Virus record (IMG/VR): IMGVR_UViG_3300032246_000398
Location: 1 to 34,517 of that record
Reading direction: 5' to 3' (one strand)
DNA: 34,517 bases
Source of the DNA: a virus
Part shown: positions 9,372-15,650 of the stretch, piece by piece
Layout of the letters: each line of letters begins with the position of its first letter
Position numbering within the stretch: position 1 is the first letter of the stretch
Made by a program: the position numbers and the translations under genes
The notes under the pieces: model-generated
Databases searched by the model: none
Told to the model about the DNA's origin: nothing
The model's input: only the letters and a program-made list of their open reading frames with translations

Positions 9372-9535
9372 GCGTATTAAAGGATATGGTCCAGCAACTA
9401 TGGACTTTACTAGGTATGTTTATTGCTTGGGTTGTACTAACTGGCTCGGCAAAAACTGTAGTTGGTTATGCAATCATATTAACTTTAATTGTATGGGCAG
9501 TTACTTATCCACTAAGAAATGGGGACAATGAATGA
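9368..9535 (+). CDS. Small two-TM holin-like protein
   Basis: 55 aa, not obvious by length alone. The TTG start at 9368 overlaps the TGA of the preceding gene (TTGA) and has AAGGAG at 9357-9362. The stop overlaps the endolysin start (ATGA, 9532-9535). It encodes two hydrophobic helices, LWTLLGMFIAWVVL and VVGYAIILTLIVWAV, separated by a short turn, with a charged C terminus RNGDNE. Two helices, position and coupling to the endolysin fit a class II holin or holin modulator. Confidence 0.75.
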   Translation: MSVLKDMVQQLWTLLGMFIAWVVLTGSAKTVVGYAIILTLIVWAVTYPLRNGDNE

Positions 9536-9987
9536 GTGTAGTAGATATAGCCAAGTCTCAACTTGGATACCAAGAAGTAGGTAAGAACAATGACAGTATG
9601 TATGGCAAGTGGTACGGATTAAACAACAACCCTTGGTGTGCAATGTTTGTATCTTGGTGCTTTGACCAAGCAGGACTAGCATCAAAAATAGCAGCACAAA
9701 CTGCTAAAGGATTTGCTTCCTGTAATGCAGGACTTAAATGGTTTGTAAGTCATAGTAAAACTGTGCCAGTTGGTAAGGCGCAGGCTGGGGACATAGTTTT
9801 CTTCCAGTTTGATGCAGATGCAGAAGCCGACCACGTCGGTATATGTGCTAGCAACGATGGTAAGAAATACCTTATGGTCTATGAGGGTAATACCTCTGGG
9901 GATAATAAGGGTAGCCAGTCAAACGGAGATGGTGTGTATCTAAAGAAACGTGCCTACTCCCTAGTAATGGGTGTTGCTCGCCCTTAA
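9532..9987 (+). CDS. CHAP-domain endolysin
   Basis: 151 aa. A single CHAP (NlpC/P60-like) amidase/peptidase domain covers the whole protein. The catalytic Cys is C36 in NPWCAMFVSWC, the His is H101 in ADHVGIC, preceded by the usual AGDIVFF strand; a later Glu or Asn (YEGNTS) completes the site. The enzyme would cleave peptidoglycan stem peptides or crosslinks. There is no signal peptide and no separate wall-binding domain, so release probably depends on a holin. It is coupled by ATGA to the two-TM gene and followed by another holin-like gene. Confidence 0.9.
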   Translation: MSVVDIAKSQLGYQEVGKNNDSMYGKWYGLNNNPWCAMFVSWCFDQAGLASKIAAQTAKGFASCNAGLKWFVSHSKTVPVGKAQAGDIVFFQFDADAEADHVGICASNDGKKYLMVYEGNTSGDNKGSQSNGDGVYLKKRAYSLVMGVARP

Positions 9988-9996
9988 AGGACAAAT

Positions 9997-10188
9997 ATGA
10001 ATACAACTAAAGTAAAAGCAATTGTAATTTCCTACGCACGTGCAGCATTCGCTGCTGTGCTTGCTCTATACCTTGCAGGTAATACAGACCTGAAGGCATT
10101 AGCAACAGCAGGAGTTGCAGCAGTAGCAGGACCTCTTCTTAAGGCTTTGGATTCCTCAGCCACAGAGTTTGGTCGTGGTAGTAACTAA
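9997..10188 (+). CDS. Holin, phage r1t-like
   Basis: 63 aa. Two hydrophobic helices, ARAAFAAVLALYLAG and ALATAGVAAVAGPLLKAL, joined by a short NTDLK turn, with a charged C terminus. The order basic N terminus, Arg-Ala-Ala-rich helix, TDL turn, Ala-rich helix resembles the r1t holin family. It would form the membrane lesion that releases the endolysin. AAAGGA lies 9 nt upstream of the ATG. Last gene before the terminator at 10235. Confidence 0.8.
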   Translation: MNTTKVKAIVISYARAAFAAVLALYLAGNTDLKALATAGVAAVAGPLLKALDSSATEFGRGSN

Positions 10189-10234
10189 TTATATACCTCT
10201 CATAAGCCTTTAAAGGCCCATTAGAGAAGACATT

Positions 10235-10274
10235 GACCCCCAACTTAGTAGAGATACTGGGAAGGGGGTCTTTT
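10235..10274 (+). terminator. Rho-independent terminator after the lysis cassette
   Basis: GACCCCC at 10235-10241 pairs perfectly with GGGGGTC at 10264-10270, followed at once by TTTT. A second small helix AGTA-GAGA-TACT sits inside the loop. It lies 47 nt after the last lysis gene and should end the late transcript. Confidence 0.8.
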
Positions 10275-10312
10275 GTCGTTCATTCTCGTGTTTTTAATTA
10301 GCGTGTCTACGA

Positions 10313-10342
10313 CTTACATCTGTCATACCACTGTGTTAGTAT
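10313..10342 (+). promoter_or_regulatory. Possible sigma-70-type promoter for the replication operon
   Basis: CTTACA (10313-10318, 4 of 6 to TTGACA) and TAGTAT (10337-10342, 5 of 6 to TATAAT) with 18-bp spacing and TGTG just before the -10. It is placed after a terminator and before a long leader, which supports it, but the -35 match is modest. Confidence 0.35.
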
Positions 10343-10469
10343 TCACTTACCAGCAATGGTGGGGGCGAAACCTCAATGACGGTTAAACCGACAGGGTTAT
10401 GTCTCCTCTTACCACCCCATATTTATCCCAATTTCTATGGGGGGGTAGGGGGGGCTTTCCTAAATCAAG

Positions 10470-10485
10470 TTGCCCGACAGGGCAA
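10470..10485 (+). other. Perfect hairpin in the replication leader
   Basis: TTGCCC (10470-10475), loop GACA, GGGCAA (10480-10485). No T run follows on either strand, so it is unlikely to be a terminator; a leader stability or folding element is more likely. Confidence 0.5.
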
Positions 10486-10508
10486 TAAGATATATAACTA
10501 AATAAATA

Positions 10509-10586
10509 TTAGATGGTTCTTTTATGTTGAGTACTCTCCTGTCCTCCGTAGGAGAATCATCTAATCTAATTAAGACAGGAGAAATT
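10509..10586 (+). promoter_or_regulatory. Candidate RNA switch that can hide the ribosome site of the nuclease gene
   Basis: TCTCCTGTC at 10535-10543 is the exact complement of GACAGGAGA at 10574-10582, the Shine-Dalgarno of the ATG at 10587. The same segment TCTCCT can instead pair with AGGAGA at 10550-10555. A separate 12-bp helix TTAGATGGTTCT (10509-10520) with AGAATCATCTAA (10553-10564), one G-U pair, encloses this region. Pairings using 10553-10555 exclude each other, giving two plausible states: ribosome site free or sequestered. The pairing is seen directly; the switching is inferred. Confidence 0.5.
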
Positions 10587-10775
10587 ATGCTTAAACTTGA
10601 TGGATATGAACTACCCGCACATATATCCTATTCAGCATTTACAACTTATCTGACCTGCGGTTATCAGTATTACCTAGGAAGATTACTGAAGTTAGAAGAA
10701 GAGCCATCTGTGTGGTCTGCTGGTGGCAGAGCATTTCACTATGCGACAGAATTGTATGACCTAGAAAATGAATGA
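10587..10775 (+). CDS. RecB/Cas4-like nuclease, N-terminal part (split gene)
   Basis: 62 aa. ATG at 10587 is chosen over the in-frame ATG at 10524 because GACAGGAG sits 5 nt upstream and the protein then begins like the family. It has the opening motif IS-SAFTTYLTCGYQYY, with C24 in the place of the first Fe-S cysteine of Cas4/AddB-type nucleases, and the GGRAFHYATE motif with H51. The gene then stops, while the rest of the nuclease continues in the +1 frame from 10768. Together they make one complete PD-(D/E)XK exonuclease. Removing one A from the AAAA at 10765-10768 would join the frames. Confidence 0.75.
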   Translation: MLKLDGYELPAHISYSAFTTYLTCGYQYYLGRLLKLEEEPSVWSAGGRAFHYATELYDLENE

Positions 10776-11364
10776 TTTATGGGACAAGGCTTGGGCTAAA
10801 GAAACTGAAGGATTAGATTTCTCAATTGCTCGTGTTGCTGGTCGTTCAACGATTGCAAATCCAAACAAAGAAGATGCTGTTTGGTGGAATGCACAAGGTT
10901 ACAAGTGGGTAGACAACTACATCGCTTGGCGCAAAAATAATAAAGACTGGAAAATCTGGACTACCCCTCAAGGTGTTCGGGCTATCGAGTTGGAGTTAAA
11001 TCCCATCATTGCTGACGTACCAGTGAAGATGTTTATTGATAGGATATTTGAAGTTAACGGACAACTTGTGATTGTCGACTTGAAAACATCCTCTCGCAAA
11101 CCAATATCTGATTTACAGTTAGGCTTTTATAAAGTCGGTGTAGAAGAGATGCTTGGTGTCAAAGTCAATCTAGGTAATTACTGGATGTCTCGTGAGTCAG
11201 GGACAGGGGAAATGATTGACCTTAGTAGATATACCTTAGACACACTTGAATACTTTGTGTCAGGCTTTGATAAGGCACGCAAGGCTGGTATATTTCTACC
11301 GAACCTACAATCGTGCAGTTACTGTGGACTCACAGAACACTGCCAATTCACGAAGGATAAATAA
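10768..11364 (+). CDS. RecB/Cas4-like nuclease, C-terminal catalytic part (split gene)
   Basis: 198 aa. It holds the PD-(D/E)XK core: D91 in FIDRIFE and D104-L-K106 in VIVDLKTSS, then DLQLGFYKVG as the Gln/Tyr motif. Three cysteines C183, C186 and C192 (CSYCGLTEHC) match the C-terminal Fe-S cysteines of Cas4/AddB-type proteins; the fourth is C24 of the preceding ORF. The ATG overlaps the end of the first part by 8 nt (ATGAATGA), giving coupled translation. A 5'-3' or flap exonuclease role in replication or recombination is likely. Split is natural or an assembly indel. Confidence 0.8.
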   Translation: MNDLWDKAWAKETEGLDFSIARVAGRSTIANPNKEDAVWWNAQGYKWVDNYIAWRKNNKDWKIWTTPQGVRAIELELNPIIADVPVKMFIDRIFEVNGQLVIVDLKTSSRKPISDLQLGFYKVGVEEMLGVKVNLGNYWMSRESGTGEMIDLSRYTLDTLEYFVSGFDKARKAGIFLPNLQSCSYCGLTEHCQFTKDK

Positions 11365-11760
11365 ATGGGAATGGAAGACTGGAAACTACAAGTCTCTTAT
11401 AAAACTCCAACAGGAGACTTGATTAATATACGTGCACAAACAGCCGAAGAATTATCTGTAATGCTTGAGGGTGTGAGTGATTACTCTACTCAAATAGCAG
11501 CAACAGGAAAGTTAATTCAAGGTGCTTACACCGCATCCCCTTTGGGGACCACTGGTTCAACAGCAGGCACAGCGCAAACGCCTACCTCAACAACCGTCCC
11601 GCAATCGGCTCCATCCGCTACGGCAGGTCTGTCAACACCGACTTGTATACACGGAGCAAGAGTTCATCGCAGTGGAGTAGCCAAAACAACGGGGAAGCCT
11701 TACGCGTTTTGGTCTTGCCCGCTACCACAGGGACCAGAGCAGTGCAAACCAGCAAACTAG
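11365..11760 (+). CDS. Zinc-binding-tail protein, possibly ssDNA-binding-associated
   Basis: 131 aa. An N-terminal alpha/beta stretch (WKLQVSYKTPTGDLINIRAQ) is followed by a Thr/Ser/Ala/Pro-rich linker at about 55-92 and a C-terminal zinc-ribbon-like end: C94, H96, then KPYAFWSC with C118 and C127. The pattern CxHG with a later G-PYAFW-C occurs in actinophage proteins near helicase genes. It starts directly after the nuclease stop. Role in DNA metabolism is inferred from neighbours. Confidence 0.65.
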   Translation: MGMEDWKLQVSYKTPTGDLINIRAQTAEELSVMLEGVSDYSTQIAATGKLIQGAYTASPLGTTGSTAGTAQTPTSTTVPQSAPSATAGLSTPTCIHGARVHRSGVAKTTGKPYAFWSCPLPQGPEQCKPAN

Positions 11761-11775
11761 TTCAAGCCGAACTAG
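11757..11775 (+). repeat. 7-bp inverted repeat at the gene end
   Basis: CTAGTTC (11757-11763), spacer AAGCC, GAACTAG (11769-11775). The stop TAG lies in the left arm. No T run follows; probable RNA hairpin. Confidence 0.55.
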
Positions 11776-11809
11776 AATAAGAATTGGTAGAGGGGTAGTT
11801 ATAAAGGGG

Positions 11810-11834
11810 AAGTTGATTATCCCTCTTCCAACTT
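11810..11834 (+). other. Hairpin just upstream of the helicase ribosome site
   Basis: AAGTTG (11810-11815) and CAACTT (11829-11834) pair perfectly around a 13-nt loop that itself carries CCCTCTTCC, able to pair with GGGGAAG on the left. It ends 2 nt before the GACAGGA ribosome site of the gene starting at 11849, so it could tune that start. Confidence 0.4.
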
Positions 11835-11848
11835 AAGACAGGAAACTA

Positions 11849-12634
11849 ATGAGAACGCTTGTTCGTAGCGTAGGCAGAAAAGATATTGGTGGAGAACCAT
11901 TACCTTCTGTATTTAAAACATTTGAAAGTAATAAAATTATATTTCGTAGAGCAGAAGTCTCTATGCTTGCAGGAACTCCAGGAGTAGGTAAGTCAACTCT
12001 TGCTTTAGCCTTAGCATTAAATATGAAAGTTCCTAGCCTATACATATCTGCTGACACTAATGCTCACACTATGGCTATGCGATTAGCCTCAATGATTTCA
12101 GGTAAAAATCAAACCGATGTAGAAGAATTAATGAATGTTGACCAAGGTTGGACTCGTGCTGTATTAGCAAAGGGTTCTCATATTGTATGGTCATTTGAAT
12201 CTAGTCCTACATTGCAAGATATAGATGAAGAAGTCCAAGCCTTTGAAGAACTATGGGGTTGCCCTCCTGTAGCAATCTTTGTAGACAACCTTATGGACAT
12301 TGCAACTGACGGAGGCGAAGAGTTCGCATCTATGAGGGCTATTATGAAGGAGTTAAAATACCTTGCTCGTGCTACTAACGCCGCTGTTATTATTTTGCAC
12401 CATACTTCTGAGGCTGTACTTGGCACTCCTTGCCAACCTCGCTCGGCTCTTCAAGGTAAAGTGGCACAACTTCCTGCTCTTATCTGCACTCTTGGAGTTG
12501 TTGGCACTTCTATGGCTGTTGCCCCTGTAAAGAATAGATATGGGCGTGCCGATGCTAACGCTAACCTAAATTGTTGGCTATCATTTAACCCTGAGTTTAT
12601 GTTTATGTCAGACATACCAGAGAACGGTGGCTAA
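11849..12634 (+). CDS. RecA/DnaB-fold ATPase, probable replicative helicase
   Basis: 261 aa. Walker A GTPGVGKST at 42-50, Walker B AIFVDNLMD with D146, and a HHTSE motif near 183 where DnaB and RecA-fold proteins carry a sensor His. The fold is that of the DnaB C-terminal/KaiC family, but the protein lacks an N-terminal DnaB domain, so it is a short helicase or loader ATPase. GACAGGA precedes the ATG. It stands ahead of nuclease and primase genes and probably works with the split primase at 13663-14512. Confidence 0.8.
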   Translation: MRTLVRSVGRKDIGGEPLPSVFKTFESNKIIFRRAEVSMLAGTPGVGKSTLALALALNMKVPSLYISADTNAHTMAMRLASMISGKNQTDVEELMNVDQGWTRAVLAKGSHIVWSFESSPTLQDIDEEVQAFEELWGCPPVAIFVDNLMDIATDGGEEFASMRAIMKELKYLARATNAAVIILHHTSEAVLGTPCQPRSALQGKVAQLPALICTLGVVGTSMAVAPVKNRYGRADANANLNCWLSFNPEFMFMSDIPENGG

Positions 12635-12833
12635 CGTGATACGTGAAGAAGAAGATGATATGACGCAGGAGATTCGTCGTCTTGTATTACTTGAAGTTAA
12701 TGCAGAGATAAAAGATTTTATTGTAAAAATTGAACAAGCAAAGATTGAAGCAAAAGATGAATGGGGTGATGGACTTAACACTGGTTTAGACTGGGCTGTT
12801 CGTATCCTTAAGAAAGATAAGAGTGCATATTAA
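12627..12833 (+). CDS. Small charged helical protein
   Basis: Up to 68 aa, mostly helix, with acidic N terminus and a Trp-containing C-terminal half (TGLDWAVRIL). It overlaps the helicase end if it starts at GTG 12627; GTG 12636 or ATG 12660 are alternatives and none has a strong ribosome site. The stop overlaps the next ATG by one base. No family recognised. Confidence 0.55.
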   Translation: MANVIREEEDDMTQEIRRLVLLEVNAEIKDFIVKIEQAKIEAKDEWGDGLNTGLDWAVRILKKDKSAY

Positions 12834-13348
12834 TGTGGTCATACGCACTCACTTCACTGGAAGAGGCAACTGCAGTTGAGGTTGGATATCAAAGACAAAA
12901 GGTTTACTTTGGGGACCCAACTAAAAATATAAATTATTCTGAAGGTGATTTGTGGGAACTATGGCAACACGCAATATGCGCTGGTTCAGAGTTAGCCTTT
13001 GCACGTATGCTCGGTAAAAAAAATTTTACTCCGCATTTTAATAAGTGGAAAAATGAATTAGATATTCCTGGTTTTGGTGAGATTAGATACGCATTCCCAC
13101 CTGTACGTGGTATGAGATATACGGTTAGAGATACTGATGATTTAATTTATGTTCTTATATCTGACGGCTTATGTCATAAGACACGAAGGATTGCACCCGA
13201 CTGGCAAGGACCTTATTACAGTGCCAAGGGTTGGATGTATGGAAAAGATTGCAAGAAAGATGAATGGAAATATAATGATAAGACTTGGTATGTTCCAGTT
13301 GAATCCTTAAATAAGATGGAGACATTACCAATTGCCATCACAGTCTAG
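12833..13348 (+). CDS. Actinophage family protein, possible PD-(D/E)XK fold
   Basis: 171 aa. The layout GSELAFARMLG (E53), a gap, ELDIPG (D77) and EIRY (E83-I-R85) followed by DTDDLIYVLISDG and a GWMYG motif matches a hypothetical family common in phages of Actinobacteria. E53, D77 and E83-x-R85 could be a nuclease-like site with Arg in place of Lys; that is inference and activity may be lost. Starts by TAATG coupling to the previous gene. Confidence 0.6.
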   Translation: MWSYALTSLEEATAVEVGYQRQKVYFGDPTKNINYSEGDLWELWQHAICAGSELAFARMLGKKNFTPHFNKWKNELDIPGFGEIRYAFPPVRGMRYTVRDTDDLIYVLISDGLCHKTRRIAPDWQGPYYSAKGWMYGKDCKKDEWKYNDKTWYVPVESLNKMETLPIAITV

Positions 13349-13679
13349 GAAACATAGAGGGTATCGTAGCCAGAAAGTAGTAGCCCAATACCTAGCGGTT
13401 AATGGATTTCCCTATGCAGAATCTACTGGTGCGGGGCGCAGTGGCACAGATATAACTGGGTGTGTTGGTATAGATTGGGAGGTAAAGGCACGAACTGGCT
13501 TTAATCCCTCTAGTGCTGTCAAACAATTAAAAGATAGAGCCAAGTCCAAAATTCTTGGTTTAGTTTGCTTAAGACTTAACGGACAGGGTGAAGAGAAAGT
13601 CAAGGATTGGGTAGTAGTCTTAAGACTGGAAGATGCAGTTAATCTTTTAAGAGAGGCAGGTTATGGTGAGAAGAATTGA
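13332..13679 (+). CDS. Resolvase-like PD-(D/E)XK nuclease
   Basis: 115 aa. The basic N terminus with a KHRGYRSQKVVAQYL helix, then STGAGRSGTDITG (D40) and DWEVKAR (E50-V-K52), is the pattern of small Holliday-junction resolvase or VRR-NUC-type nucleases. The start is TTG 13332, inside the previous gene, with GGAG at 13318-13321. The next start at 13663 lies inside its 3' end. It would trim or resolve branched DNA before packaging. Confidence 0.75.
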   Translation: MPSQSRKHRGYRSQKVVAQYLAVNGFPYAESTGAGRSGTDITGCVGIDWEVKARTGFNPSSAVKQLKDRAKSKILGLVCLRLNGQGEEKVKDWVVVLRLEDAVNLLREAGYGEKN

Positions 13680-14043
13680 TAATGACTTACCAAGTATTAG
13701 AGAAATTCTTTTACACTACGGAGCAACTCTGCGACAAACTCACGGACAAGTTAACCTCAAGTGTCCGTTCCATTCTGACACACATCAATCTGGAACAGCA
13801 AACCTTGACAACAATATTTTCTTTTGCTTCGCCTGCGGAGTGCAAGGTAACAGTTTACAAATCATAAGCCAACAAGAAGGAGTAAATATACGTGAAGCAG
13901 AGCGCATCGCAGAAACAATTACTGGACAAAGCAGCAGCACGTTACGCGGAAAAAATTTATCTGGCGGAAGATTACCTAAGAAGCAGAGGCATCCCGTTGG
14001 AAGTGGCACGTCTGGCACAATTAGGCGTAGTCGCGGAGCCTGA
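13663..14043 (+). CDS. Primase CHC2 zinc-binding part
   Basis: 126 aa. Residues 34-58 form a CHC2 zinc finger: C34-P-F-H37, then C55 and C58 in FFCFACGVQG, as in DnaG primases for template recognition. Useful homology ends around residue 85 (REAERIAETI). The last 40 residues are Arg/Ser/Gly-rich and read through DNA that also encodes the start of the TOPRIM protein in the +1 frame. Either two proteins form the primase, or the C-terminal tail is an out-of-frame extension. Start GTG/ATG region overlaps the nuclease by 17 nt; GGTTATGG precedes it. Confidence 0.75.
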   Translation: MVRRIDNDLPSIREILLHYGATLRQTHGQVNLKCPFHSDTHQSGTANLDNNIFFCFACGVQGNSLQIISQQEGVNIREAERIAETITGQSSSTLRGKNLSGGRLPKKQRHPVGSGTSGTIRRSRGA

Positions 14044-14512
14044 GATTGGACACGAAGCGTTCCACGGAAGACTATCCATACCGTATATTACCAAGACTGG
14101 TGCAGTCGATTTGCGTTTTCGCAGTCTTAATCCTGCTGTGGAACCTAAATATATGGGTATGACTGGTGCTGATACCAAGATGTATAACGTATTAGATATA
14201 GACAAAGCAAACGATTACATAGGAGTGTGCGAAGGTGAACTTGATACTATTACTCTCTCTGCTTGTGTTGGTATCCCTTGTGTCGGTGTTCCTGGGGCTA
14301 ATAGTTGGAAGAAACATTACACTCGTTTACTCGCGGACTTTGAAAGAGTATTTGTCTTTGCCGACGGCGACCAGCCAGGCACGGAGTTCGCACGCTCATT
14401 GGCTAGGGAACTCCCCGTCACTATTGTGCAACTGCCAGAAGGAGAAGATGTCAACTCAGCCTACGTTAAATTTGGAGCAGGATATATAAGAGAGAAGGCT
14501 GGGCTTGAGTGA
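13892..14512 (+). CDS. Primase TOPRIM catalytic part
   Basis: 206 aa. The N terminus (AEDYLRSRGIPLEVARLAQLG) is the usual primase linker, then RLSIPYITKTGAVDLRFR. The TOPRIM domain follows with E114 in CEGELD and D158-G-D160 in FADGDQ, the metal ligands for primer synthesis. GTG 13892 has AAGGAG at 13877-13882, so it is initiated on its own although the CHC2 gene runs 152 nt further in another frame. The stop overlaps the next start (GTGA). No separate DNA polymerase gene is visible in the window. Confidence 0.85.
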   Translation: MKQSASQKQLLDKAAARYAEKIYLAEDYLRSRGIPLEVARLAQLGVVAEPEIGHEAFHGRLSIPYITKTGAVDLRFRSLNPAVEPKYMGMTGADTKMYNVLDIDKANDYIGVCEGELDTITLSACVGIPCVGVPGANSWKKHYTRLLADFERVFVFADGDQPGTEFARSLARELPVTIVQLPEGEDVNSAYVKFGAGYIREKAGLE

Positions 14513-14874
14513 TAGACCCAATTGACCCAGACTATCTCAAGTGTCACGAGTGTGGGCAAGACTTTGATAATTCATTTGATTTAATAGACCATACATTGGA
14601 AGATGAAGATGAGTTTGACCCTTATCTAATTCTTCCTAATGGTTATAGATTAATGCTTGGTTCTTTACTGAGATTTCTTTATGATAATTCCGACAACACG
14701 GAACAAATAAGACATATAGCACAATCTACCTATGTTACACTTTTTGCAGCAGAGAATGGCTATGACTTAATTGACACGTTGATTGAGGATATGATAGTCA
14801 AATCTTCTTTACAGAATTTTGACGAATCGCTTCAGCAATTACTAACCGAGAGTGATAAAGAGAATGGGGAGTGA
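14509..14874 (+). CDS. Acidic protein with a single zinc-finger-like motif
   Basis: 121 aa. C12 and C15 (KCHECG), aromatic/hydrophobic spacing and H28 resemble the first three ligands of a C2H2 finger; a following acidic run replaces the expected second His. The rest is helical and acidic. It starts in a GTGA overlap with the primase. It may be a nucleic-acid or protein-binding accessory; no family recognised. Confidence 0.6.
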   Translation: MIDPIDPDYLKCHECGQDFDNSFDLIDHTLEDEDEFDPYLILPNGYRLMLGSLLRFLYDNSDNTEQIRHIAQSTYVTLFAAENGYDLIDTLIEDMIVKSSLQNFDESLQQLLTESDKENGE

Positions 14875-14880
14875 AGAAGT

Positions 14881-15264
14881 ATGGCAGATTATAACCCACT
14901 TGGAGGCACAAGGTTTCCATATAACGTCAACAAAGATACAGGACAATCAATTGATACTACAAATTACAGTGCCCCTGCTCTCGACCCCAAGTTTGCAATA
15001 GCAGTTAGCGAAACATTTGATGAACTCAAACAATTACTCATCAAGAAACATCTTGATTACGGCCCGAAGAATATCTCCGACTCACCAGGTGGACCTCTTA
15101 ATGGATTACGAGTGCGTATGCACGACAAACTTGCTCGCATTAATAACCTTGTTGACAAAGGCACAACACCACAATACGAATCGCTTGAAGACTCCTTTAA
15201 AGATATGGCAAACTACTCAATCATAGCCTTACTTGTCTTAAGACATAAGTGGGATACTGAGTGA
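14881..15264 (+). CDS. DUF1599-like nucleotide-metabolism-associated protein
   Basis: 127 aa. The sequence KKHLDYGPKNI, GLRVRMHDKLARINNL and ESLEDSFKDMANYSIIALL matches the DUF1599 (nucleotide-modification-associated domain 1) family, related to MazG-type all-alpha pyrophosphatases. Acidic residues in the last motif could bind metal. A role in nucleotide pool control is known only by association for this family. AAGAAG precedes the ATG. Confidence 0.75.
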   Translation: MADYNPLGGTRFPYNVNKDTGQSIDTTNYSAPALDPKFAIAVSETFDELKQLLIKKHLDYGPKNISDSPGGPLNGLRVRMHDKLARINNLVDKGTTPQYESLEDSFKDMANYSIIALLVLRHKWDTE

Positions 15265-15650
15265 AGGAACAAGAGTTATTTGATTGGTTAAAGACTGGAC
15301 ATTATTCTGATTTAGAAAAGTCTTCCAATGAATATGATGGCTTTGATTGCATAAGTAATCACTTTAAAATGTTTATTGAACTTAAGTCTAGGCTTACCCA
15401 CTACGATACTCTTTTATTAGAAAGAAAGAAGTTTGATTTCTTGGTTGTAACCGCAGAAGTTTTAGGCTATCAGCCTTGGTATATAAACTCTACACCCCTT
15501 GGTGTGTGGGCATTCCCTCTTAACTCAGTAGTTAAAGATTTAGAATGGGTTGATAAATGGTTACCTGCTACCACTGAATTCCAAAACAAATCAAAGACAA
15601 CTAAGTTAGTTACATTTCTTCCATTAGAATTGGGTATAAAACTAACGTGA
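15261..15650 (+). CDS. PD-(D/E)XK nuclease-like protein
   Basis: 129 aa, GTGA-coupled to the previous gene. D29 in GFDCIS and E40-L-K42 in FIELKSR form a PD-(D/E)XK site, followed by LLLERKKFDFLV, a helix usual after the active site in phage nucleases. It is the third such fold with intact catalytic residues in this operon. Substrate unknown. Confidence 0.65.
   Translation: MKEQELFDWLKTGHYSDLEKSSNEYDGFDCISNHFKMFIELKSRLTHYDTLLLERKKFDFLVVTAEVLGYQPWYINSTPLGVWAFPLNSVVKDLEWVDKWLPATTEFQNKSKTTKLVTFLPLELGIKLT

Larger units (their letters stand above)
10189..10586 (+). other. Non-coding interval between lysis and replication modules
   Basis: About 400 bases without a convincing gene. In order it holds a strong terminator (10235-10274), a weak promoter match (10313-10342), a G-rich/C-rich stretch (10366-10460) with a hairpin CGGT-TAA-ACCG at about 10380-10390, a perfect 6-bp hairpin (10470-10485), and a possible ribosome-site switch (10509-10586). 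This looks like the 5' leader of the replication operon. Confidence 0.6.

Noticed and set aside
10524-10775. Longer start at ATG 10524 for the nuclease N-terminal part
   Set aside because: No Shine-Dalgarno; it would read through the real ribosome site before ATG 10587, and the extra residues look unrelated to the family.
13785-14018. 77-aa open frame on the - strand in the primase overlap
   Set aside because: Shadow of the overlapping primase frames; no ribosome site.
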